From DATKAB01 sp964542745 (GTDB taxonomy: Bacteria > Eisenbacteria > RBG-16-71-46), in contig CAZIVR010000006.1 in the NCBI GenBank assembly GCA_964542745.1, positions 8,232-72,231 of the forward strand: 64,000 bases of DNA, written 5' to 3'. Each line of letters opens with the position of its first letter. Within the stretch, counting starts at the first letter, position 1. The translations under genes were made by a program, and so were the position numbers. The notes under the pieces were generated by a model. The model saw only the letters and a list, made by a program, of their open reading frames with translations. It made no database searches and was not told where the DNA came from. Below are positions 17,802 to 26,979 of the stretch, one piece after another.

Positions 17802-20588
17802 ATGCGACCCTGGTTCACGTTTCGCAAGCTGCCTTCGCTGCCCGCCCTGCTGCTCGTACTGATGGCCCCGGGCTTCTGCTCCGCCTCGACCGGACCGACC
17901 ACGCCGACGTTCCTTCTGAAATGGGGCAACGCCGGCAGCGCTCCAGGCCAGTTCGTGTCTCCCGGCGGAGTCGCCACCGACGGACTCGGCAATGTCTACG
18001 TCGCGGACCTCCAAAACCACCGTGTCCAGAAATTCGACCGTCTCGGGAACTTCATCACGCAATGGGGAACACCCGGCAGCGGGAACGGGCAGTTCAACAC
18101 CCCGACGAGCGTGGCCACGGACGCGACCGGCAACGTCTACGTTGCGGACCTGAGCAACTACCGCATCCAGAAGTTCAGCGCTGCCGGCGCCTATCTCGCC
18201 CAGTGGGGCACGAACGGCAGCGGCAACGGGCAGTTCGATCTCCCGAACAGCGTGGCCACGGATGCCGCCGGCAACGTCTTCGTCACGGATTCGAACAACC
18301 ACCGAATCCAGAAGTTCAGCGGCACCGGGACCTACCTCACCCAATGGGGCACGAACGGAAGCGGCAATGGGCAGTTCTCCTATCCCGTGGGTCTGGCTAC
18401 GGACGCGGCAGGCAACGTCTATGTCGCGGACACCTACAACCATCGAGTCCAGAAGTTCAGCGGCACCGGTACCTACCTCGCACAGTGGGGCGGCCTGGGC
18501 GGCGGTGATGGGCAGTTCAATACGCCGTGGAGGCTGACGACGGACGCGGTCGGAAGTGTCTACGTCGCGGACGCGATCAATAGTCGCGTTCAGAAATTCA
18601 CCGCCAGCGGCACCTACCTCACCCAGTGGGGAACGGGCGGCGGCGGCGACGGACAGTTCCAGTACACGGTCGGGATCGCGGTGGATGCCGCAGGTAACGT
18701 GTATGTCGCCGATCAGAACAACCACCGAATCCAGAAGTTCAGTGGCGCCGGCGCGGCGCTCTCCGAAGCGCCGGCTGCATTCGTGCTCAAGTGGGGTACA
18801 TCCGGCAGCGGCAACGGGCAGTTCTCCAACCCGTACGGCGTGGCCACGGACGCGGCCGGCAACGTCTACGTTGCGGACCAAATCAATCACCGCATCCAGA
18901 AGTTCAGCAGCACCGGGGCCTACATCACCCAGTGGGGCGGCCCCGGCAGTGGCAACGGGCAGTTCCTCTACCCGACCAGCCTGGCCACGGACGCCTCCGG
19001 CAATGTCTACGTGGCGGACGCGAGCAACGATCGGGTCCAGAAGTTCACCGGCGCGGGCACCTTCATCGCCACTTGGGGCGCCAGCGGCACCGGCGACGGG
19101 CAGTTCACCTACCCGACCGGCCTGGCCACGGATGCCGCCGGCAACGTCTACGTCGCGGACTCCTACAACAACCGCATCCAGAAGTTCACCAGCACCGGCA
19201 CCTACCTCACCCAGTGGGGCACCGGCGGCAGCGGCAACGGGCAGTTCAATGTCCCGCACGGCGTGGCCACGGATGCCGCCGGCAACGTCTACGTCGGGGA
19301 CGAGTACAACCACCGCATCCAGAAATTCGACGCCCTGGGGAACTTCATCCTCCAGTGGGGCACGTACGGCAGCGGCAACGGCCAGCTCGCCAACCCGTAC
19401 GGCGTGACCGTCGACAACGCCGGCAACGTCTACGTCGCGGACGATGTCAACCACCGCGTCCAGAAGTTCAGCAACACCGGGACCTACATCACCCAGTGGG
19501 GCGGCTTCGGCGGCGGGAACGGGCAGTTCTATGACCCGGTCAGCGTGGCCACGGACGCCAGCGGCAACGTCTACGTCTCGGACTACAACAACCACCGCGT
19601 CCAGAAGTTCGTGAACCCCGCCGCCATCGCCCTGGTTTCCGACGTCCGTAACGACCAGGGACGCTGGGCCCAGCTGCGAATCCTGCGCTGCTCGGCAGAC
19701 GCCCCGGGCACCGGCGTGACGATCCAGGGCTACGAGGTCTATCGCCGCAACGACCCGCTGCCGGGACCTGCCTTCTCGAGCGGCGATGCGGCCGCCCTCC
19801 AGGCGGGATCAACGCGCCCGGGCCTCGATCTGGCGGGCTGGACCTATCTGATGACCGCGCCGGCGCACGGCGAATCCGAGTACAGCATGGTCGTCCCGAC
19901 GCTGGTGGACGCCACCTCGGCCTCGCTCGAGTACTCCGCCTTCATGGTCCGCGCCGCCACCAGCGATCCCTTCACCTTCTACGACTCGGGGGTCGAGAAC
20001 GGCTTCTCGGTGGACAACCTCTCACCGCCCGCGCCGACTCCGTTCCTCGCCGCCTACGAATCGGGCGCCACTCATCTGCACTGGGGCGTGAGCACGGCCA
20101 GCGATTTCTCCACGTTCCGTCTCTATCGCGGCGAAAGCGCCGACTTCGTGCCCGGGCTCGGAACCCTGGTGACGGCAGCCCCCGACACGGGCTACGTGGA
20201 CGCCGGCCCGGCGGGACGCTTCTACAAGCTCACGGCGGTGGACGTGAACGGCAACGAGAGTCCCTTCGCGCTGGCCGGTCCCTTCCAGACCACCGACATC
20301 CCAAACTTCGACGCCCCGCTCGCGTTCGCACTCGAAGGGGTGCGGCCGAATCCGGCGTTCGGCGGACGGATGCTCGTCCACTTCGCCCTGCCCGAACGCG
20401 CGCCCGCCACGCTCGAGCTGCTCGACGTCGCCGGACGCCGCGTGCGCGCGCGCGCGATCGGCTCGCTCGGCGCCGGGCGCCACGTCGTGGACCTCAGCGG
20501 AGGCCGGCGTCTCACGCCCGGGCTCTACTTCCTTCGTCTGACGCAGGGCACGAACCAGCGCGTGGCCCGTGCGACGCTGGTGGACTGA
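17802..20588 (+). CDS. Secreted NHL-repeat protein with double propeller
   Basis: A 928-residue protein. A signal peptide (about 1-28, ending FCSAS) is followed by twelve 47-residue NHL repeats of the form WGxxGSGxGQF, GVATDAAGNVYVAD, NHRIQKF. A short break (ALSEAPAAFVLK) after repeat six implies two six-bladed beta-propellers. Next comes a fibronectin-like region with the YEVYRRNDPL signature, and finally a FlgD/T9SS-like C-terminal domain (RPNPAFGGRMLVHF, LDVAGRRVRA, PGLYFLRL) that probably directs export or surface attachment. NHL propellers usually bind proteins or carbohydrates; the ligand is unknown. Eleven bases separate its stop from the next gene, a paralogue, so the two form an operon. 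Confidence 0.9.
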   Translation: MRPWFTFRKLPSLPALLLVLMAPGFCSASTGPTTPTFLLKWGNAGSAPGQFVSPGGVATDGLGNVYVADLQNHRVQKFDRLGNFITQWGTPGSGNGQFNTPTSVATDATGNVYVADLSNYRIQKFSAAGAYLAQWGTNGSGNGQFDLPNSVATDAAGNVFVTDSNNHRIQKFSGTGTYLTQWGTNGSGNGQFSYPVGLATDAAGNVYVADTYNHRVQKFSGTGTYLAQWGGLGGGDGQFNTPWRLTTDAVGSVYVADAINSRVQKFTASGTYLTQWGTGGGGDGQFQYTVGIAVDAAGNVYVADQNNHRIQKFSGAGAALSEAPAAFVLKWGTSGSGNGQFSNPYGVATDAAGNVYVADQINHRIQKFSSTGAYITQWGGPGSGNGQFLYPTSLATDASGNVYVADASNDRVQKFTGAGTFIATWGASGTGDGQFTYPTGLATDAAGNVYVADSYNNRIQKFTSTGTYLTQWGTGGSGNGQFNVPHGVATDAAGNVYVGDEYNHRIQKFDALGNFILQWGTYGSGNGQLANPYGVTVDNAGNVYVADDVNHRVQKFSNTGTYITQWGGFGGGNGQFYDPVSVATDASGNVYVSDYNNHRVQKFVNPAAIALVSDVRNDQGRWAQLRILRCSADAPGTGVTIQGYEVYRRNDPLPGPAFSSGDAAALQAGSTRPGLDLAGWTYLMTAPAHGESEYSMVVPTLVDATSASLEYSAFMVRAATSDPFTFYDSGVENGFSVDNLSPPAPTPFLAAYESGATHLHWGVSTASDFSTFRLYRGESADFVPGLGTLVTAAPDTGYVDAGPAGRFYKLTAVDVNGNESPFALAGPFQTTDIPNFDAPLAFALEGVRPNPAFGGRMLVHFALPERAPATLELLDVAGRRVRARAIGSLGAGRHVVDLSGGRRLTPGLYFLRLTQGTNQRVARATLVD

Positions 20589-20599
20589 GGAGGCTCGTC

Positions 20600-23329
20600 T
20601 TGCGCCGATCATCCGCCGTTCCGCTGCTGCTCCTCCTTCCGCTCGCGGCCTCCGCCTCGACCGGCCCGACCACGCCGACATTTCAGCTGACCTGGGGCAA
20701 CAACGGCAGCGCTCCGGGGCAGTTCAACTACCCGGTCGGCGTGGCGACCGACGCGCTCGGCAACGTCTACGTCGCGGATACCCAGGGCCACCGCGTCCAG
20801 AAGTTCGACGCTCGAGGGAACTTCATCACCCGATGGGGCAGCGTCGGAAGCGGCGCCGGTCAGTTCAACCAGCCCTACGGCGTGGCGATCGACGCCGCCG
20901 GAAGCGTGTACGTCGCGGACACCGGCAACAACCGCATCCAGAAGTTCACCGGCTCCGGCACCTACGTCACCTCGTGGGGCGGCACCGGGAGCGGCGACGG
21001 GCAGTTCAATCTTCCCGTCGGCGTGGGAACGGACGCCGCCGGCAACGTGTACGTCGCCGACACCGACAACCACCGGATCCAGAAGTTCAGTGGCGCCGGC
21101 GCCTACCTCGCCCAGTGGGGCGGCCCGGGCAGCGGCAACGGCCAGTTCAACCGGCCGTACGGCGTGGCCACCGACGGTCGCGGCAACATCTATGTGGTGG
21201 ACACCTACAACCACCGCATCCAGAAGTTCAGCGCCCCGAACGTCTACGTCACCCAGTGGGGCGGGCCGGGCAGCGGCAATGGGCAGTTCAATCTCCCGAC
21301 CGGCGTGGCCACGGACGCGGTCGGCAACGTCTACGTCGCGGACCGCGAAAACCAGCGCATCCAGAAGTTCGGCGGGACCGGCACCTACCTCACCCGGTGG
21401 GGAAGCGGGGGCACCGGCAACGGGCAGTTCACCTCTCCGTCCGGCGTGGCGCTCGACGCGGCCGGAAACGTCTACGTCGCCGACGAGGACAACCACCGCA
21501 TCCAGAAGTTCAGCGGCGCGGGCGTGGCGCTCTCCGAGCCGCCCGCGGCCTTCGTGCTCGAATGGGGCACGAACGGCAGCGGCAACGGGCAGCTCAGCTG
21601 GCCCGTCGGGATCTGCACCGACGCCGCCGGGAACGTCTACGTCGCGGACTACAACAACCACCGCATGCAGAAGTTCACGGGCACCGGCACGTACCTCACG
21701 CAGTGGGGCTCGTTCGGAAACGGCAACGGGCAGTTCTACTACCCCTACGGTGTTGCCACGGACGCCGCCGGCAACGTCTTCGTCGCGGATCAGGTCAACA
21801 ACCGCATCCAGAAGTTCTCGAGCACCGGCGCCTACCTCGATCAGTGGGGGACCCCCGGCAGCGGCATCGGGCAGTTCAACTTCCCCTTCGGCGTGGCCAC
21901 CGACGTCGCGGGCAACGTCTACGTTGCGGACCGGGACAACCACCGCATCCAGAAGTTCACGAGCAGCGGCGCCTACCTCACCCAGTGGGGGACCCCCGGC
22001 AGTGGCAACGGGCAATTGAACTGGCCCGCCTGGGTGGCCACCGACGCCGTCGGCCACGTCTACGTTGCGGACCAGCTCAACCATCGCATCCAGAAATTCA
22101 CGAGCACCGGAGCCTTTCTCGGGAAGTGGGGCTCGAACGGCAGCGGCAACGGGCAGTTCAACTATCCCCAGGGCGTCGCCATCGATGCCGCCGGCCACGT
22201 TTACGTCACGGACAACCACCACCGCATCCAGATGTTCACGAGCACCGGGGCTTATCTCGCGCAATGGGGCTCATTCGGAAACGGGAACGGACAGTTCGAC
22301 TTTCCCCTCGGCCTGGCCACCGACGCCACCGGCAACGTCTTCGTCGTGGACTACCTCAATCACCGCGTCCAGAAGTTCGTGACTCCTCCCGCCGTCGCGC
22401 TCGTTTCCGACGTCCGCAACGACCAGGGCCGGTCCGCGCAGATCCGATTCCTGCGCTCCTCGGCCGACGCGCCGGGCGTGGGCGTCACGATCCAGGGCTA
22501 CGAGATCTACCGCCGCAACGATCCGCTGCCGCAGTCAACGGCCGCGCGGCCCTCGAATCCGGGCCTCGACCTCGCGGGCTGGACTTACCTGATGACCGCT
22601 CCCGCGCACGGCGAGTCCGAGTACAACGTCGTCGTCCCGACGCTGGTGGACGCCACCGCGGCCTCGCTCGAGTTCTCGGCGTTCGTGGTCCGCGCCGTCA
22701 CCAGCAGTCCCTACACCTACTTCGACTCGGGCGTCGGGGACGGCTTCTCGGTGGACAACCTCCCGCCCCCCGCGCCCTCGCCGTTCCTCGCCGCGTATCT
22801 CAGCGGCGCCACCCATCTGCACTGGGGCGTGAGCCCGGCGGGCGACTTCGCCACCTTCCGTCTCTACCGCGCCACGACGGCCGACTTCGTGCCGGGACCC
22901 GGCACGCTGGTCACCGCGCTGCCCGACACCGGCTACGCGGACGTCGGGCCGGCCGGCGGCTACTACAAGCTTTCGGCGGTGGATCGGAACGGCAACGAGA
23001 GTCCGTTCGCGGTGGTCGGTCCCTCCCAGACCACCGACGTGACCGGCGCCGCCGCACCGCTCGCCTTCGCGCTCGACGGCGTGCGGCCGAATCCGGCGTT
23101 CGGCGGGCGGATGCTCGTCCACTTCGCGCTGCCCACCGGCGAGCCCGCGACGATCGAGCTGCTGGACGTCGCCGGGCGCCGCGTGCGCGAGCGCGCGGTG
23201 GGTGCTCTCGGCGCCGGGCGTCACGTCGTGGACCTGACCGCGGGCCAGCGCCTGAAGCCGGGGCTCTATTTCCTGCGGCTCAGCCAGGGCACGAATCAGC
23301 GCATGGTGCGCGCGACGCTGATGAACTGA
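20600..23329 (+). CDS. Secreted NHL-repeat protein, paralogue
   Basis: A 909-residue protein, clearly a duplicate of the preceding gene. It has a signal peptide (about 1-20), twelve NHL repeats split 6+6 by the same linker (ALSEPPAAFVLE), a fibronectin-like region (YEIYRRNDPL) and the same FlgD/T9SS-like tail (RPNPAFGGRM, LDVAGRRVRE). The start is a TTG at 20600 with a GAGGAGG ribosome site overlapping the end of the upstream gene; no ATG fits the signal peptide. The pair was probably formed by tandem duplication followed by divergence of blade surfaces, which suggests two related ligands. Confidence 0.9.
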   Translation: MRRSSAVPLLLLLPLAASASTGPTTPTFQLTWGNNGSAPGQFNYPVGVATDALGNVYVADTQGHRVQKFDARGNFITRWGSVGSGAGQFNQPYGVAIDAAGSVYVADTGNNRIQKFTGSGTYVTSWGGTGSGDGQFNLPVGVGTDAAGNVYVADTDNHRIQKFSGAGAYLAQWGGPGSGNGQFNRPYGVATDGRGNIYVVDTYNHRIQKFSAPNVYVTQWGGPGSGNGQFNLPTGVATDAVGNVYVADRENQRIQKFGGTGTYLTRWGSGGTGNGQFTSPSGVALDAAGNVYVADEDNHRIQKFSGAGVALSEPPAAFVLEWGTNGSGNGQLSWPVGICTDAAGNVYVADYNNHRMQKFTGTGTYLTQWGSFGNGNGQFYYPYGVATDAAGNVFVADQVNNRIQKFSSTGAYLDQWGTPGSGIGQFNFPFGVATDVAGNVYVADRDNHRIQKFTSSGAYLTQWGTPGSGNGQLNWPAWVATDAVGHVYVADQLNHRIQKFTSTGAFLGKWGSNGSGNGQFNYPQGVAIDAAGHVYVTDNHHRIQMFTSTGAYLAQWGSFGNGNGQFDFPLGLATDATGNVFVVDYLNHRVQKFVTPPAVALVSDVRNDQGRSAQIRFLRSSADAPGVGVTIQGYEIYRRNDPLPQSTAARPSNPGLDLAGWTYLMTAPAHGESEYNVVVPTLVDATAASLEFSAFVVRAVTSSPYTYFDSGVGDGFSVDNLPPPAPSPFLAAYLSGATHLHWGVSPAGDFATFRLYRATTADFVPGPGTLVTALPDTGYADVGPAGGYYKLSAVDRNGNESPFAVVGPSQTTDVTGAAAPLAFALDGVRPNPAFGGRMLVHFALPTGEPATIELLDVAGRRVRERAVGALGAGRHVVDLTAGQRLKPGLYFLRLSQGTNQRMVRATLMN

Positions 23330-23814
23330 CGCGGCCCCGTGGCGGGCGCCGGTGTGCGCCACGAAGAGTCCGTGACGGGCCGCAGCTGCACCTCCAGATG
23401 TCCGGACGGGCGGGTGACGGGCCGAACCGCGGGCCGACCGCCCACGCCGCGACGCCTGCCGGGGCCCGCCGTGCCGGGCTGGTGCGCCTTCCCTCATTCG
23501 GAAGTCCCAGGGAAGGACCTCCCCCCCCTGGCCGGGGGAACCTCGTGCTTCTCCTCGCCGGTCCCCGTGCCCGCCCAGGCCGGAGGTTTCCCGGCGAAAC
23601 GAGGCCGGGATCGCGGCCTGGGGCCGTCTTGTTGGGCCGTCGGCGTGGACCGAAACACGAGCCGCCGGGCGCGGGATGGCCTGGCTCGCCCGCCTCCGGA
23701 ACGCGAGGCGCGAGCGCTCGGGGCCGGAGCCTGTCACCATGCAGCCCTCACGGTCCGATCTGGACGTTCACGCCCGCCCTCCTCCGTGAGCGGAGGCGGC
23801 CGAAAGGAGTCGAC
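23330..23814. other. Intergenic region, no gene seen
   Basis: 485 bp of GC-rich sequence between the NHL pair and a small basic protein. Near its end a hairpin with a perfect CCTCCG / CGGAGG stem (23781-23796) sits just before the ribosome site of the next gene and may mask or modulate it. I found no riboswitch consensus, tRNA or convincing reading frame. Confidence 0.45.
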
Positions 23815-24048
23815 ATGGCAGGCAACAAACGCCCGTCTTTTCTCAAGCGACAGAAAGAACTGCAGCGCGTGGCCCGAGCCAACCAGAAGCGGGAGGAGCG
23901 CCGCCTCCGCAAGCGCTCGCCGGGATCGGCCGGCGACGACATCGGCGATCTGGGCGATTTGGGCATCGAGCCCGACGGGGCGGGCGACGAGATGGCCGAT
24001 GCCGGGCCGATGGACGCCGAGGCGGACGTGTCGGAGGAGAGCGCCTAG
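23815..24048 (+). CDS. Small basic/acidic conserved hypothetical protein
   Basis: A 77-residue protein. The first 36 residues are strongly basic and helical (KRPSFLKRQKELQRVARANQ and the following Arg-rich run); the rest is acidic and low-complexity, rich in Asp, Glu, Gly and Ala. Similar short proteins beginning with a PSFLKRQKE-like motif occur in several soil and deltaproteobacterial genomes without assigned function; nucleic-acid or ribosome binding is a guess from charge. The start is an ATG with a strong AAAGGAG site five bases upstream. It is convergent with the kinase gene that follows, 34 bp away. Confidence 0.75.
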   Translation: MAGNKRPSFLKRQKELQRVARANQKREERRLRKRSPGSAGDDIGDLGDLGIEPDGAGDEMADAGPMDAEADVSEESA

Positions 24049-24077
24049 CCGGCCGGGCGGGAAACGCGACCGGCCGG
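24049..24077. terminator. Possible bidirectional terminator hairpin
   Basis: CCGGCC (24049-24054) can pair with GGCCGG (24072-24077) between convergent genes. The stem is short and no T-run follows, so this is weak. Confidence 0.25.
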
Positions 24078-24082
24078 GCCGA

Positions 24083-25426
24083 TCAGCCCCGCCGCACCGG
24101 CAGGCGCAGGGTCGCCACCGCGCCGCGGGCATCGGGGCGGGCGGCGAGCGACACGGTCCCGCCGTGCGCTTCGGCGATCTGGCGGCTGAGCGCGAGGCCG
24201 ATCCCCGAGCCGCCGGGCTTGGTGGTGAAGAACGGCACGAACAGGTTGGCCGGATCCGGCAGCCCGGGCCCGTCGTCGCGCACGGTCACCTCGAGCCAGT
24301 CTTCTCCGCACGTCCAGCCGATCGTGACGCCGCCCCCGGTCTCGAGCGCGGCGTCCACCGCGTTGCGCACCAGGTTGATGAGCAGCTGGTCGAGCTGGTC
24401 GCCATCCGCGACGATGCGCAACGAAGGCCCGGGCTCGACTTTCACGGGGAGTCGCGACTCGAGCGCCGCCACGCGCCCGATCCACGCCGCCACGTCGAGG
24501 GACGCGAACCGCGGCCGGGGAAGCCGGGCGAGCTGCGCGTAGGCGCTCATGAAGCGGGACAGCGCGCGCGAGCGGCTCTCGATCACCGCGAGCCCCTCGT
24601 CGAGGTCGGGGCCCGCGCCCGCGTCCACGGGGCCCTCCCCGAGCCGGACCCGCGCGCGCAGCGTGCCGGCCAGCGTCTGGATCGGGGTGAGCGAGTTGTT
24701 GATCTCGTGGCTCAGCACCCGCACCAGCCGCTGCCAGGCGTCGCGCTCTTCCTCGCGCAGGGCGCGGGTGAGGTCCGAGAGCACCAGCAGCTCGTGGGGC
24801 CGCCCGGCCTGCCGGAACGGCCCGCGCCGCAGCTCCCAGCGGCCGGCTCCGCCCGCAAGCGGCAGATCGACGAGGCGCGGGGTGTCGCCCTCGAGCGCGG
24901 GCCCGAGCCCGAGTTCCCCGGCGCTCCGGCCGAGCGCCCGCTCCGCGGGCAGCGCGAGCAGGCGCTCCCCTTCGCGGTTCACGAGCCTCAGCCGCCGCTC
25001 CTCGTCGAAGGCGAACAGCGCCACGTCGATCGAATCCATCACGTGGCGCAGCAGGGCGGTGGCCTCGGTCACGTCGAGTCGGCGGCGGCGCAGCGTGTCG
25101 GCGAGCGCGTTCACCTCCCACAGGGCGAGCCCGATCGCGCCGCGCGGATCGGCGCCGCGGGCACGGATCGAGAAGTCCCCCTCGCGGAGCGCCGCGATCA
25201 TGTTGGAGAGCGTGTGGAACGGCCGCACCACGCGCTCGCCCACCAGCGCCGCGCCCACCACCCACGCCCCGAACACGGCGCCGCCCAGCGTCCACCGGTC
25301 GAGCGCATCGAAGCGCGGCAGCGCGAGCGCCCACGCCGCGAGCAGCACCGCGGGAAGCCCGGCCGCGAGCGCGGTGAGCACCACGCGGGTCTCGTGTCGC
25401 AGGGGTCGGCGGCGCATGCGCGGCAT
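24083..25426 (-). CDS. NtrY-like sensor histidine kinase
   Basis: A 447-residue kinase with two N-terminal transmembrane helices (about 14-33 and 44-63), a HAMP-like segment, a PAS domain (about 120-225), HisKA with phospho-acceptor His240 in LSHEINNSLTPIQ, and HATPase (NLVRNAVDAAL, RDDGPGL, GGSGIGLALS). The EINNSLTP box is that of NtrY/AtoS-type kinases that partner sigma-54 regulators. It is the last gene of the transporter operon, 54 bp after the regulator gene at 25481, which is almost certainly its partner. It probably senses envelope or substrate stress linked to the ABC exporter. Confidence 0.92.
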   Translation of the reverse strand: MPRMRRRPLRHETRVVLTALAAGLPAVLLAAWALALPRFDALDRWTLGGAVFGAWVVGAALVGERVVRPFHTLSNMIAALREGDFSIRARGADPRGAIGLALWEVNALADTLRRRRLDVTEATALLRHVMDSIDVALFAFDEERRLRLVNREGERLLALPAERALGRSAGELGLGPALEGDTPRLVDLPLAGGAGRWELRRGPFRQAGRPHELLVLSDLTRALREEERDAWQRLVRVLSHEINNSLTPIQTLAGTLRARVRLGEGPVDAGAGPDLDEGLAVIESRSRALSRFMSAYAQLARLPRPRFASLDVAAWIGRVAALESRLPVKVEPGPSLRIVADGDQLDQLLINLVRNAVDAALETGGGVTIGWTCGEDWLEVTVRDDGPGLPDPANLFVPFFTTKPGGSGIGLALSRQIAEAHGGTVSLAARPDARGAVATLRLPVRRG

Positions 25427-25480
25427 GGTGCCACGATTCCGGGCCGGGGGCAGCGGGCGCCCGGGGGCCCGCCCGGGCCG

Positions 25481-26854
25481 CTACAGCCCGTGGCGCTCGA
25501 GCCGCCGGTAGAGGGCGCTCCGCGAGAGCCCCAGCGTCTTCGCCGCCTCGCTCACGTTCCCCGAGTGCCGCTGGAGCGCCCGCTGGATGAGCAGCCGCTC
25601 GACCTCCTCGAGCGTCAGCGATTCGATCGCCGCCGACGCGGTGGCGGCCGCGGGCCGGAGCCCGAGATCGGCCACTCCCACCAGCCGCCCGCGCGCGAGC
25701 AGCACCGAGCGCTCGATGGCGTGCTCGAGCTCCCTCACGTTGCCGGGCCAGGCGTGGGCGAGCATCTCCTGGAGCGCGGCCTCCTCGAAGCCTTCGAGGT
25801 GCTTGCGGTAGCGCCGGGCGTGGCGCGCGAGGAAGTGGCGTGCCAGCGGCGGGATGTCCTCGCGCCGCTCGCGCAGGGGGGGCAGCCGGATCTCGACGGT
25901 GTTGAGCCGGAACAGAAGGTCCTCGCGGAAGCGGCCCTGCTGCACCTCGTCACGGAGGTCGGCGTTGGTGGCGGTCAGCAGCCGCACGTCGGCGCGGCGG
26001 GTGCGGGAGGCGCCGACCCGCTCGAACTCGCCGCTCTGGAGCACGCGCAGCAGCTTGGACTGCTGGGGGCCGGGCAGGTTGGCGATCTCGTCGAGGAACA
26101 GCGTGCCGCCGTCGGCGAGCTCGAAGCGGCCCGCCCGGTCGCCGGTGGCGCCGGTGAAGGCGCCCTTCACGTGCCCGAACAGCTCGCTCTCGAAGAGCGA
26201 TTCGGTGAGCCCGCCCATGTTCACCGCGATCAGCGGCCGGTCCGCCCGCGCCGAAGCCGCGTGCACCAGCCGCGCCGCCAGCTCCTTGCCGGTGCCGTGC
26301 TCCCCGGTGATCAGGACGTGGGCGTCGCTCGGGGCCACCCGCGCGATCAGGTCGAGCACCGGCCGCATCGCCGGCGATTCGGCGATCATGGTGGGCGCGC
26401 CGTCGCGGCGCAGCAGCTGGTTCTCGGCCTCGAGCCGCCGGCCGATGCGCAGCGCCTGCCCGAGCTCGAGCTGGGTGCGCAGGGTCTGGAGCAGCCGTTC
26501 GTTCTCCCACGGCTTCTGCACGTAGTCCCGCGCCCCGCGCCGCACCGCCGCGACCGCGCCCTCCACGCTGCCCCACGCCGTCATCACCACCACCGGGAGC
26601 GTGGCGTCGCGCGCGCGCAGCAGCTCGAGCAGGTCGAGCCCTTCGCGGCCGGAGGTCGTGTCACGCGCGTAGTTGAGGTCCAGCAGCGCCACGTCGAAGT
26701 CGCTGCGATCGAGCGCCGCGAGCACCAGCGCGGGCGACGTGGCGGTCTCCACCTCCCAGCCCTCGTGCCGGAGCAGCACGCGGAGCGCGGTCAGGACGTC
26801 GGTGTCGTCGTCGGCTACGAGGATGCGCACGGTCCGGGCGGGGTACGGGTCCAT
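25481..26854 (-). CDS. Sigma-54-dependent response regulator (NtrX-like)
   Basis: A 457-residue activator. The receiver has phospho-Asp59 followed by the insertion DLNYARDTTSGREG, which marks a subgroup often encoded beside ABC exporters. The AAA+ domain has Walker A GEHGTGKE and a canonical GAFTGA sigma-54 loop. The C-terminal Fis helix-turn-helix reads SEAAKTLGLSRSALYRRL. It is encoded 125 bp after the permease and just before the NtrY-like kinase, all on the same strand. The likely role is sigma-54-dependent control of its own transporter operon in response to the kinase. Confidence 0.94.
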   Translation of the reverse strand: MDPYPARTVRILVADDDTDVLTALRVLLRHEGWEVETATSPALVLAALDRSDFDVALLDLNYARDTTSGREGLDLLELLRARDATLPVVVMTAWGSVEGAVAAVRRGARDYVQKPWENERLLQTLRTQLELGQALRIGRRLEAENQLLRRDGAPTMIAESPAMRPVLDLIARVAPSDAHVLITGEHGTGKELAARLVHAASARADRPLIAVNMGGLTESLFESELFGHVKGAFTGATGDRAGRFELADGGTLFLDEIANLPGPQQSKLLRVLQSGEFERVGASRTRRADVRLLTATNADLRDEVQQGRFREDLLFRLNTVEIRLPPLRERREDIPPLARHFLARHARRYRKHLEGFEEAALQEMLAHAWPGNVRELEHAIERSVLLARGRLVGVADLGLRPAAATASAAIESLTLEEVERLLIQRALQRHSGNVSEAAKTLGLSRSALYRRLERHGL

Positions 26855-26979
26855 CGGGGCCGCGCGGAGCGCGAGCGCGCTCCGCGCGGCGGCGGGAATC
26901 GCAGACTAGCACGCGCGGCCCGGCCCATGCGTCCGGGCCGCGCGCCTCGGGGATCCGGCCCGCGGCCGGGCCGGCCCCT

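Noticed and set aside
23330..23814. Riboswitch candidates (cyclic-di-GMP or cobalamin type)
   Set aside because: None of the conserved boxes could be found; only a short hairpin near the ribosome site remains.
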